Shown piece after piece: positions 1-5,287 of a stretch of DNA of 6,110 nt (the stretch's first letter is position 1; the number at the start of each line of letters is the position of its first letter). The notes under the pieces are model-generated. The model had not been told where the DNA came from. It did no database searches and saw only the letters and a program-made list of their open reading frames with translations. The stretch is from Euryarchaeota archaeon UBA39 (GTDB lineage Archaea; Thermoplasmatota; Poseidoniia; Poseidoniales; Thalassarchaeaceae), in the NCBI GenBank assembly GCA_002503045.1, contig DAQW01000087.1, forward strand, positions 1,177 through 7,286. Reading direction: 5' to 3'. The translations under genes and the position numbers were made by a program.

Positions 1-320
1 GTTAAATTTCCATTATGTGCAAGGGCCATTCCATAAGGTGAATTTGTGTAGAACGGTTGAGCTTCAGCCGATGAGGAAGATCCTGCGGTTGGATAACGAA
101 CATGTCCTATGCCCATATTTCCTCCTAACAGGTCCATATGGTGTTGTCTAAAAACGTCATTAACCATGCCATTGGATTTTCTTTGGTGAAATCGTTCTTT
201 GTCACAAGTTACCATTCCTGCAGCATCTTGACCACGATGTTGTAAGACTAGTAGACCATCATACACTTGTTGTCGAACCTCTGCCCCTTCAGGAGCAAGG
301 ATTCCTATGATGCCGCACAT
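1..320 (-). CDS. purF: Amidophosphoribosyltransferase, N-terminal part (3' end outside window)
   Basis: PurF makes 5-phosphoribosylamine from PRPP and glutamine, the first committed step of de novo purine synthesis in the cytoplasm. The visible 106 codons are the start of the class II glutaminase (Ntn-hydrolase) domain. They begin Met-Cys-Gly-Ile-Ile-Gly, with the nucleophile Cys2 directly behind the initiator Met and no longer propeptide. Other family signatures are LQHRGQDAAG at residues 26-35, GHVRYPTAG at 72-80 (the glutamine-binding Arg/Thr region) and HNGN at 102-105 (oxyanion hole). The phosphoribosyltransferase half lies beyond the left edge. A TGAGGA Shine-Dalgarno lies just ahead of the ATG. 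The gene follows rpl37e by 49 nt on the same strand, and an rpl37e-purF linkage is known from other archaea. GlmS and asparagine synthetase share the Ntn fold, but the LQHRGQDAAG and RYPTAG pattern is typical of PurF. Confidence 0.93.
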   Translation of the reverse strand, partial: MCGIIGILAPEGAEVRQQVYDGLLVLQHRGQDAAGMVTCDKERFHQRKSNGMVNDVFRQHHMDLLGGNMGIGHVRYPTAGSSSSAEAQPFYTNSPYGMALAHNGNL

Positions 321-369
321 GGGTCCTCAGAGTGTGGTCGAGTCGCCACCTTATGGTTCTTGAGCAAAA

Positions 370-552
370 TCACTTGCTGCCGATAAGTCGGTTTCTCTTT
401 GACCATCGATATTTGCGTCGGCGAGCAGTCGCGCCATATCCGCAGGCAGAACAAACACGCTTTTGCTTATGGTACGAGTGTCTGCCACAGCGTCGACAGC
501 GGAAATGAACAATCTTTTGGCGCTTACCCATGGATGGAGTACCCTTACTCAT
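370..552 (-). CDS. rpl37e: Large-subunit ribosomal protein L37e (eL37)
   Basis: This small zinc-ribbon protein of the 50S subunit, found in archaea and eukaryotes, binds 23S rRNA. The 60 residues match the family along their whole length. The start is MSKGTPSMGKR, where the family has TKGTPSxGKR. The zinc ribbon has C19-x2-C22 and C34-x2-C37 within RCRRCGRxSY and CSACGYG. The tail is highly basic (RRRKYRW). All four zinc ligands are present and the length is normal. The ATG is supported by a GAGGTGA Shine-Dalgarno four bases upstream. It is the first gene of the leftward unit with purF. In many euryarchaea an Lsm/Sm-like gene lies immediately upstream and often overlaps it. Here the upstream 120 bp are a divergent intergenic region with no lsm gene. 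Confidence 0.96.
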   Translation of the reverse strand: MSKGTPSMGKRQKIVHFRCRRCGRHSYHKQKRVCSACGYGATARRRKYRWSKRNRLIGSK

Positions 553-556
553 TCGC

Positions 557-563
557 TCACCTC
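557..563 (-). promoter_or_regulatory. Shine-Dalgarno site of rpl37e
   Basis: On the minus strand this reads GAGGTGA, followed by a 4-nt spacer (GCGA) and the ATG of rpl37e. It is complementary to the archaeal 16S rRNA 3' end. It supports the start chosen for this short gene and shows that the mRNA has a leader. Confidence 0.8.
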
Positions 564-672
564 GACAGCCTCGCGACCTAACCCGTTCTTATGAGGCTTG
601 CCGAAGTAAAAAGTAGAAATTTCTCCTCAATATTATCGAATGCTTTGAAACCTAATCGCTTGAGTCATTGAC
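564..672. promoter_or_regulatory. Divergent intergenic promoter region (rpl37e / surface protein)
   Basis: This gap separates divergent genes, so it should hold promoters in both directions. Toward the surface-protein gene, the AT-rich run TATTATCGAA at 631-640 could act as a TATA box. A start of transcription about 25 nt downstream would give a very short leader, which fits the lack of a clear Shine-Dalgarno before the ATG at 673. Toward rpl37e, the A/T run at about 605-620 (minus strand CTACTTTTTACTT) is a weaker candidate. No ORF or stable hairpin is evident. The individual box assignments are guesses. Confidence 0.4.
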
Positions 673-2634
673 ATGGGCGCGCGTCATGTCGCTATACTGA
701 TTTCTCTTCTTTTCGTTTTAACTCCCTTGTCCCACACATCTGCTGAGGAAGTAGAATCTCCAGATATTTCTTGTACATCTGATGTCGTTAATGCTGGACA
801 AGAGATCGAATGTTCAGTGGATTTAAGTGACATTCAAGGGGTATCTTCACTTCGTTTTGAATTTGTACTTGAAGGTGAAAATTCTCCAAGAGATGTATCA
901 GTTCTCGCTTTGGGGCACCATCATTCTTGTTCGATTTTAGATAATGGGACTGCAATTTGTTGGGGGCATGATGGTTATGAGCAGTTAGGAGATGGCGGTG
1001 ACTCGAATAGACATGTACGTCCAGCTGAACCCATATCTTCCTCAGATGGTGAGAAATATCATTCAATTTTCGCCGACCATCACCGAACATGTGCTTTAGC
1101 ATTCTCTGGTTCTCTTTTCTGTTGGGGTCAGAATGATAATGGAGAGTCAGGAGATGGTACAACAAATGTTTACTCCTCACCAACAGTCTCAGTGGAATTT
1201 CCTGCAAACAGAACCGTAGTAAATGTAGGCATGGGGTTACAGCATACATGTGCAATTTTAGACGATGGGTCATTGATGTGTTGGGGTTTAGATAATGAGG
1301 GTAGGCTTGGTAATGGTCCCGAGGAAACTTCCCCTCAATACACTCCTGTACTCATTAATATTCCAGATGATCGCAATGCTATTGCTGTAGGAGGGGGCCA
1401 TTCGAATACTTGTGTACTTTTTGATGATGGAGGTATAATGTGTTGGGGTAGAGACCATGTTGGCCAAAATGGCGATGGTGGGAGTGCTTCAACCACACAT
1501 TCTCCAGGAGCTAATGTAGCATTACCTGAAGGTCGTTCTGCAATTGACTTAGCAGTTGGAGCACATCATTCGTGTGCAGTTTTGGATGATTCTTCAGTAA
1601 CTTGCTGGGGTTGGAATGAGCGAGGACAAATTGGGGATAACTCTACCACTAATGCGCATTCACCTGTTATGGCAAAATTACCCGATGGAGCAAAAGTAAC
1701 TGATATAGATGCGGGTGTAACCCACACTTGTGCAGTTCTTGAGAATGGTTCAGCATATTGTTGGGGATGGAATAAATGGAAGCAAGTTAGTGGATCTGCA
1801 TGGGAAGTACATACTCCACAACATGTCGATGATACTAATTCTTTAGTTCATGTAGTTGCTTCTGAAATGCATACCTGTGCTCTCGCTGAAAATGGAACAA
1901 TAAGTTGTTGGGGAGAGAATGGGAATGGTCAACTTGGAATTGGAAGTACTCATGATAAGAACCACCCTATCCAATTAGATTGGTCTACTGCCCCCTTTGC
2001 ACCACTATCTGGTCCTGCTCCAATGGGGGAATGGGCTACATCAAATCCTATGCGTGGACAATTAACTTCTAATTCTGAAGGCGTTTGGAATCTCTCTACA
2101 TTTGTACCTGAGAATACTGAATTAGGATCATATTCTGTGGAAATTTCTCTTCTGAAGATCGGTGGGATTCGATCATCAATTACTTATTCTAATGCTGTTG
2201 AAATTATTGGAGTAGATTCAGATAGAGATGGTGTGGTGGATGATGAAGACGTATTCCCCACAGATCCGTCGGAAACAAGTGATTTAGATTCGGATGGTGT
2301 TGGAGATAATTCCGATGCCTTCCCAAATAATGCAGATGAAACCACTGATTCAGACGACGATGGTATTGGAGATAATTCCGATGCCTTTCCAAATAATGCA
2401 GGAGAAACCACTGATTCAGACGGCGATGGTGTTGGAGATAATACTGATGCATACCCCTATGATGCTACGAGAATCAACCCATCTTCTCCTCTGATGATGT
2501 ATGCTCCAGTAGGCGGATTAGTGGCCTTACTTCTCATCGTTATGGCTATTCGAATGGTTACTAGAAGTCCTGTAGAAGGTAAACCTGAGAAGAAATCAAG
2601 ATGGAATGCTCGAAATCCTGATCGGAAGTTTTGA
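673..2634 (+). CDS. Secreted, membrane-anchored RCC1-propeller protein with Asp-rich calcium-type repeats
   Basis: This 653-residue protein of unknown function is predicted to sit on the outer face of the cytoplasmic membrane. Residues 1-24 form a signal peptide (basic R4/H5, hydrophobic core 6-19, likely cut after TSA at 22-24). Residues 30-75 and about 452-512 look like beta-sandwich strands. Between them lie seven RCC1-type blades with CWG motifs at 97, 150, 203, 257, 311, 363 and 412, each preceded 10-11 residues earlier by another Cys, plus recurring HxCAxLxDGS and GQLGDG-like signatures. Residues 515-602 are four 22-residue DxDxDGxxDxxDxFP repeats resembling thrombospondin type 3 calcium sites. 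A membrane helix spans about 609-629, followed by a basic tail of some 24 residues. Six N-x-S/T sequons suggest glycosylation. Related secreted bacterial RCC1 proteins, and the seven-bladed BLIP-II fold, act in protein binding, so adhesion or ligand binding is a reasonable guess. No catalytic motif is visible. The stop lies 3 bp from the convergent neighbour's stop. Confidence 0.88.
   Translation: MGARHVAILISLLFVLTPLSHTSAEEVESPDISCTSDVVNAGQEIECSVDLSDIQGVSSLRFEFVLEGENSPRDVSVLALGHHHSCSILDNGTAICWGHDGYEQLGDGGDSNRHVRPAEPISSSDGEKYHSIFADHHRTCALAFSGSLFCWGQNDNGESGDGTTNVYSSPTVSVEFPANRTVVNVGMGLQHTCAILDDGSLMCWGLDNEGRLGNGPEETSPQYTPVLINIPDDRNAIAVGGGHSNTCVLFDDGGIMCWGRDHVGQNGDGGSASTTHSPGANVALPEGRSAIDLAVGAHHSCAVLDDSSVTCWGWNERGQIGDNSTTNAHSPVMAKLPDGAKVTDIDAGVTHTCAVLENGSAYCWGWNKWKQVSGSAWEVHTPQHVDDTNSLVHVVASEMHTCALAENGTISCWGENGNGQLGIGSTHDKNHPIQLDWSTAPFAPLSGPAPMGEWATSNPMRGQLTSNSEGVWNLSTFVPENTELGSYSVEISLLKIGGIRSSITYSNAVEIIGVDSDRDGVVDDEDVFPTDPSETSDLDSDGVGDNSDAFPNNADETTDSDDDGIGDNSDAFPNNAGETTDSDGDGVGDNTDAYPYDATRINPSSPLMMYAPVGGLVALLLIVMAIRMVTRSPVEGKPEKKSRWNARNPDRKF
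907..1947 (+). repeat. Seven RCC1-type repeats encoded within the surface protein
   Basis: Protein-level repeats of 49-54 residues cover residues 79-425. Each carries H-x-C-A-x-L-x-D/N-G-S near its middle and a C-W-G triplet 10-11 residues after the first Cys. Distances between successive CWG motifs are 53, 53, 54, 54, 52 and 49 residues. Seven repeats match the number in a closed RCC1 or BLIP-II propeller. Repeat 6 is the most degenerate: WNKWKQVSGS replaces the usual GxLGDG turn. The DNA of the repeats has diverged, so this is an old expansion. Confidence 0.85.
2215..2478 (+). repeat. 66-bp tandem repeat encoding four Asp-rich calcium-type repeats
   Basis: Four in-frame units of 66 bp (22 codons) encode DSDRDGVVDDEDVFP, DLDSDGVGDNSDAFP, DSDDDGIGDNSDAFP and DSDGDGVGDNTDAYP, each followed by a short Asn/Thr/Glu-rich linker. 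The alternating Asp residues around a Gly form an EF-hand-like loop of the thrombospondin type 3 kind. The segment GGAGATAATTCCGATGCC recurs exactly 66 bp later (from 2302 and 2368), so the middle units are nearly identical DNA and duplicated more recently than the RCC1 blades. The repeats form an acidic stalk between the propeller domains and the membrane helix. Confidence 0.85.
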
Positions 2635-2637
2635 TAA

Positions 2638-3054
2638 TTATTTGTCGATTGCTAGAAGAGGGTCTTCTTCTTCTTCTCTTCCAGTTACAATTGCTAGGAC
2701 TGTGAATAAAACGATTGATGAGCCCATTATTAACCCGGCCCATTGGACTGTAATGGTTTCTAGTGTTGCTCTTTGTACTCCTACATTCAATAATTCAACT
2801 AGGCCCAATCCTCCTAAAGATAGGAATAATAGAGTAATTGCCTGTAATCTTGGAGCACTTCCTCTGTGGAGTATACTTGTACTCGAAGTAGCTAGAATCA
2901 ACCAGATAGCAGTCATTGTCATAAGAGATTTTGCGAGTATATCTATCACGATTTCTTGAATATCTTCTAAATTCCAATTTGCAATCCTTCCAATGGCTAT
3001 GATCACAACAAAAATTGAAACTAGAATACTTAGAAATGAACTATTTTTACTCAA
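2638..3054 (-). CDS. Unrecognised four-helix membrane protein
   Basis: I do not recognise this family. From a TTG start the product has 138 residues with four hydrophobic segments at about 7-25, 36-57, 71-92 and 104-124. The loop charges (acidic NLEDIQE after helix 1, basic HRGSAPR after helix 2) favour both ends being cytoplasmic. The C-terminus is acidic (REEEEDPLL). I chose the TTG at 3054 because a GAGGTGA Shine-Dalgarno stands five bases ahead of it. Earlier in-frame candidates (TTG at 3081, ATG at 3078) lie further inside the upstream gene and would put this Shine-Dalgarno inside the coding sequence. The start overlaps the stop of the seven-helix gene by 8 nt (TTGAGTAA), which implies coupled translation and perhaps a shared complex. 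No cysteines or catalytic motifs are evident. Confidence 0.75.
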   Translation of the reverse strand: MSKNSSFLSILVSIFVVIIAIGRIANWNLEDIQEIVIDILAKSLMTMTAIWLILATSSTSILHRGSAPRLQAITLLFLSLGGLGLVELLNVGVQRATLETITVQWAGLIMGSSIVLFTVLAIVTGREEEEDPLLAIDK

Positions 3055-3811
3055 TTTTATCACCTCGTATATTTGCATCAAGGTGATGTTTTACAAGTTT
3101 CACTTCTTCATCAGTTATCGGAGTAGTAGTTTTGGGAAGATCGGATCTTTTTTCGATTAGAATAGTTGTATGGAATGCAATCCATAGGGCAATAATTATT
3201 CCAAATATTGTACCTATAATTGATTTTAGAGAGTCGCCAATTTCTTCAGAAATTTCAGATGCTAATATTGCCAATAGGGCAATAGATCCAACGGATAGAG
3301 AAATAGTTGCTATAGCTGCTAACCATCTTTTTTCTCCAATCGAAAGAACAACCGTAGTTCCAACTGCTCCTACTAAAGCTATCGCGATTAGTAAAGAAGA
3401 AATTGCAACATTGTTCATAACAGCGGTTTCGATTGGTAGATTTTCTGGTTGCAAAGATAGCATGATTACCCATCCGATTGCAATAATCATTAGAATCGAT
3501 CCACCTCTTCTCCAATTTTTGGGAATTGCTCCCACAGGACTTGGTCCTCCGAAAATTGCTAAACATGATCCAATTAGATAGATTCCTGTAGGAATCACCA
3601 GATGCAAAAGTGCCTCAGCAGTTTCAACAGGTCCTACATTGTTATCTGAACCAATCATATTGGCAGTCCCAGCCATTCCGGCTAGCACAAGGACGGTCAT
3701 TGGAGTAGCAATCTTGTATGTTTTGGTTTCCTTTCGTTGAAGGTGCATTGCCAGTACTCCGGGTATGCCTCCATAAAGAAGCAACCAGAAGGTCATAGCC
3801 GTCCATTCCAT
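3047..3811 (-). CDS. Unrecognised seven-helix membrane protein
   Basis: I do not recognise this family. The 254-residue product has about seven hydrophobic segments at 6-24, 34-52, 67-88, 104-120, 131-157, 163-185 and 197-219, and a charged, presumably cytoplasmic tail of about 35 residues (EKRSDL...DEEVKLVKHHLDAN). Charges obey the positive-inside rule cleanly. Loops after helices 1, 3, 5 and 7 are basic (QRKETK, PKNWRRG, GEKRW, EKR), and loops after helices 2, 4 and 6 are acidic or neutral, so the N-terminus is outside and the C-terminus inside. The ATG at 3811 has a GGAG a few bases upstream, and no better start is visible. It is transcribed divergently from the rpl44e cluster and overlaps the four-helix gene downstream. 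No rhodopsin lysine, transporter signature or enzyme motif is seen, so function is open. Confidence 0.78.
   Translation of the reverse strand: MEWTAMTFWLLLYGGIPGVLAMHLQRKETKTYKIATPMTVLVLAGMAGTANMIGSDNNVGPVETAEALLHLVIPTGIYLIGSCLAIFGGPSPVGAIPKNWRRGGSILMIIAIGWVIMLSLQPENLPIETAVMNNVAISSLLIAIALVGAVGTTVVLSIGEKRWLAAIATISLSVGSIALLAILASEISEEIGDSLKSIIGTIFGIIIALWIAFHTTILIEKRSDLPKTTTPITDEEVKLVKHHLDANIRGDKIE
3060..3066 (-). promoter_or_regulatory. Shine-Dalgarno site deciding the TTG start at 3054
   Basis: The minus strand reads GAGGTGA, then a 5-nt spacer TAAAA, then TTG. The site lies inside the last codons of the upstream membrane-protein gene. A ribosome finishing that gene would meet it at once, as expected for translational coupling. 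Confidence 0.7.
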
Positions 3812-3932
3812 GAACTCCGATACTCTGTTAAAGACATGAACATTGATGCCATTTGAGCAGATATTGACGTTGTAATCTCGTTATTATACCGCGACACGCT
3901 CAAATAGGGGCCGATGGTCGCCGAGATGCTAC
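3812..3932. promoter_or_regulatory. Divergent intergenic region with promoter of the rpl44e cluster
   Basis: The clearest element is TTATTATA at 3881-3888, a good archaeal TATA-box candidate on the plus strand. Transcription starting about 25 nt downstream would begin near 3910-3915 and leave a leader of roughly 30 nt ending in the GGAGGTGA site of rpl44e. The opposite promoter, for the two membrane-protein genes, must also lie here, but I see no convincing box for it. No ORF is evident. Confidence 0.55.
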
Positions 3933-3940
3933 GGAGGTGA
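3933..3940 (+). promoter_or_regulatory. Shine-Dalgarno site of rpl44e
   Basis: GGAGGTGA is a near-perfect anti-16S match. Two ATGs follow in tandem: one begins one base after the site (3942) and one four bases after it (3945). The four-base spacing matches that of rpl37e and favours the second ATG. Confidence 0.8.
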
Positions 3941-3944
3941 CATG

Positions 3945-4229
3945 ATGGTTAAGATGCCGCGAAAGGTGATGAGATACAGCCCCGCTGCTGGCCGTCATAC
4001 AGAACACACTGTGGAACGAGTCAAGAAGAGACGCGCCTCTGAACTCAAATGGGGTCAGAGACGTTTCCGAAGAGTAACTGCTGGTTACCGTGGTTTCCCT
4101 CGTCCTAAGCCTGAAGGCCGTGAAAAGCCGACCAAGAGAATCAATTTAGTCTACAGATGTACTGAGACTGGAAAAGCTCACTCGCCAGCGGGTCAGAGAG
4201 CAAAGAAGTTTGAACTTGTAGATAAGTGA
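3945..4229 (+). CDS. rpl44e: Large-subunit ribosomal protein L44e (eL42), zinc ligands largely lost
   Basis: This 50S protein lies near the tRNA E-site in archaeal and eukaryotic ribosomes. The 94 residues follow the family throughout: MPRKVMRYSP at 4-13, HTEHTVERVKKRR at 18-30, the LKWGQRRFRR block at 34-43, and KPTKRINLVYRC..TGKAH at 61-79. Family members normally hold a zinc ion through a YCPxC pair near the N-terminus and a CxxCGK pair near the C-terminus. Here those positions are Ser12, Ala15, Cys72 and Thr75, so only one ligand remains and zinc binding is unlikely. The reading frame is otherwise intact and normal in length, so it does not look like a pseudogene. The start at 3945 fits the Shine-Dalgarno spacing better than the ATG at 3942, and a third ATG at 3954 would match the KMPR/KIPK start of other archaea. 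It leads the cluster with rps27e directly behind. Confidence 0.93.
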   Translation: MVKMPRKVMRYSPAAGRHTEHTVERVKKRRASELKWGQRRFRRVTAGYRGFPRPKPEGREKPTKRINLVYRCTETGKAHSPAGQRAKKFELVDK

Positions 4230-4239
4230 GGTGAAAATG

Positions 4240-4410
4240 ATGGCTAGTAGATTTATTCGCATTACTTGCAAAGATTGTGGACATGAAGTTGTAATCTTTG
4301 AGCGTGCATCTACAGTGATTAATTGTAGTGTGTGTGGTGCTACTCTCGCACAGCCTGCAGGAGGAAAAGCCGTCCTTGTAGGTAGTGAAGTCCAGGAAGT
4401 CCTTGAGTGA
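4240..4410 (+). CDS. rps27e: Small-subunit ribosomal protein S27e (eS27)
   Basis: This zinc-ribbon protein of the 30S subunit has 56 residues. They show SRFIRITCKDCGHE at 3-16 and NCSVCGATLAQPAGGKA at 28-44. The ligand pairs C10-x2-C13 and C29-x2-C32 are complete. The family hallmark PxGGKA after the second pair, and a short tail ending in VLE, are both present. The GAGGTGA Shine-Dalgarno at 4228-4234 overlaps the rpl44e stop. As in rpl44e, two ATGs stand in tandem (4237 and 4240), and I took the second for its five-base spacing. The gene sits 10 nt after rpl44e, and its stop is 14 nt before the aIF2-alpha ATG, so one operon is very likely. Confidence 0.95.
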   Translation: MASRFIRITCKDCGHEVVIFERASTVINCSVCGATLAQPAGGKAVLVGSEVQEVLE

Positions 4411-4424
4411 TCGGGGGCTTACAG

Positions 4425-5216
4425 ATGTCTGATGATAATATTCAGTATCCTGAAGAAGGCGAGTACGTCGTAGTTACTGTTTCGAGTATTGAAAAGAATG
4501 GTGCATACCTCAATCTCAATGGATTTTCCGATGAAATCCGAGCCTTCGTCTTCGTTGGAGAGGTAAGTTCAGGATGGGTTGCTAGAGTTAGGGATCACAT
4601 TCGAGAAGGACAACGTACAGTAGCAAGAGTCACTAAAGTAAGGAAAGATAAGCGAAGCGTTGACGTTTCCATTAAATCTGTAAGTGACGAGCGACGAAGA
4701 GATACACTTCAAGATTGGAAGAATGAACAGAGAGCGGCTCAACTTCTGAAGATTGTAGCAGAGCGAAATAATTGGAAGGATTCTGAATTGGAAAAAATGA
4801 GTTCTGAATTGGAAGACACTTTTGGTACACTTTATGGTTCATTTGAGGAGGCTGCTTCGAATGGAGAAATTTTAGCAGAGATGGGCTTTGAAGGAGAATG
4901 GACTTCACACTTGATTGAATTGGCCTTGGAGAATATTGTTCCATCTATTGTTACCATTCGCGGTAGAATGATGATTGAGGTTTGGGATGATGAAGGTGTC
5001 GAGTTAATCAAGAAGGCACTACTTGGAGCAGAGGATGCTTCATCAAAGGAAGACGAAGTATCAGTTTCTTGCTATTATGATGGCGCTCCAGAATATCGTG
5101 TAGAAGTGGTTGCTCCAGATTACAAATTAGCTGAGAAGGCGTGGGTATCTGCCCAGAAAACTGTCGAAGACATGGTCAAGAGCGCTGGTGGTTCAGTTGA
5201 ATGCTATAGAGACTGA
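4425..5216 (+). CDS. aif2a: Translation initiation factor aIF2, alpha subunit
   Basis: The alpha subunit of heterotrimeric aIF2 helps deliver initiator Met-tRNA to the small ribosomal subunit. The 263-residue product has the three expected parts. An S1-type OB fold (about 8-86) contains PEEGEYVVVTV and the archaeal GEVSSGWVARVRDHIREGQ block. A helical domain (about 88-170) contains RRRDTLQDWKNEQRAAQLL. A C-terminal alpha-beta domain (about 171-262) has VTIRGRMMIEVWDDEGVE and YRVEVVAPDYKLAEKA. The length is typical of archaeal members. I chose the ATG at 4425 because the residues from it align with family starts and a GGGGG tract precedes it by seven bases. A GTG at 4407, overlapping the rps27e stop, is the alternative and would add six residues. 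It is the third gene of the L44e-S27e-aIF2a-Nop10-PAC2 cluster. Confidence 0.95.
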   Translation: MSDDNIQYPEEGEYVVVTVSSIEKNGAYLNLNGFSDEIRAFVFVGEVSSGWVARVRDHIREGQRTVARVTKVRKDKRSVDVSIKSVSDERRRDTLQDWKNEQRAAQLLKIVAERNNWKDSELEKMSSELEDTFGTLYGSFEEAASNGEILAEMGFEGEWTSHLIELALENIVPSIVTIRGRMMIEVWDDEGVELIKKALLGAEDASSKEDEVSVSCYYDGAPEYRVEVVAPDYKLAEKAWVSAQKTVEDMVKSAGGSVECYRD

Positions 5217-5287
5217 TACTTTCTTCCTCTTTCTACCCGAATGGTTCTTGAGCCCTCCTGAGAGCACCCTGAAGAATAGGTGTTGAA
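5217..5287 (+). other. Intergenic gap with pyrimidine-rich tract
   Basis: This 71-bp gap is the only sizeable break in an otherwise tight cluster. It opens with a pyrimidine-rich run (5217-5238, TACTTTCTTCCTCTTTC and on) directly after the aIF2-alpha stop. Archaeal polymerase can terminate at T-rich tracts, so partial termination or processing here is possible, but the run is interrupted by C and there is no strong hairpin. A GGTG at 5279-5282 is the likely ribosome site for nop10. Confidence 0.3.

Noticed and set aside
353..364. ATGGTTCTTGAG occurs here and again at 5241-5252, both in intergenic DNA
   Set aside because: A single shared 12-mer is expected by chance in 6 kb. The flanks differ, so there is no support for an att site or regulatory repeat.
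399..581. 60-codon plus-strand open frame near rpl37e
   Set aside because: It is antisense to the well-supported rpl37e gene and shows no family resemblance.
788..1273. 161-codon open frame on the minus strand inside the RCC1 gene
   Set aside because: It lies wholly antisense to a protein with clear repeats, and its His/Leu/Lys-rich translation looks like a reverse readout of those repeats. No start signal or family match is seen.
2184..2494. Several overlapping open frames on both strands with internally repeated translations
   Set aside because: They are out-of-frame readings of the 66-bp coding repeats. Their repetition comes from the DNA, not from protein selection.
3132..3581. 149-codon plus-strand open frame
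   Set aside because: It is antisense to the seven-helix gene. The minus-strand reading has regular membrane helices and a consistent charge pattern, and this one does not.
3047..3811. Possible microbial rhodopsin, since the protein has seven helices with N-out topology and these archaea often carry proteorhodopsin
   Set aside because: There is no lysine in the middle of helix 7 to hold retinal (the only nearby Lys196 is at its edge), and no proton-acceptor motif is seen in helix 3.
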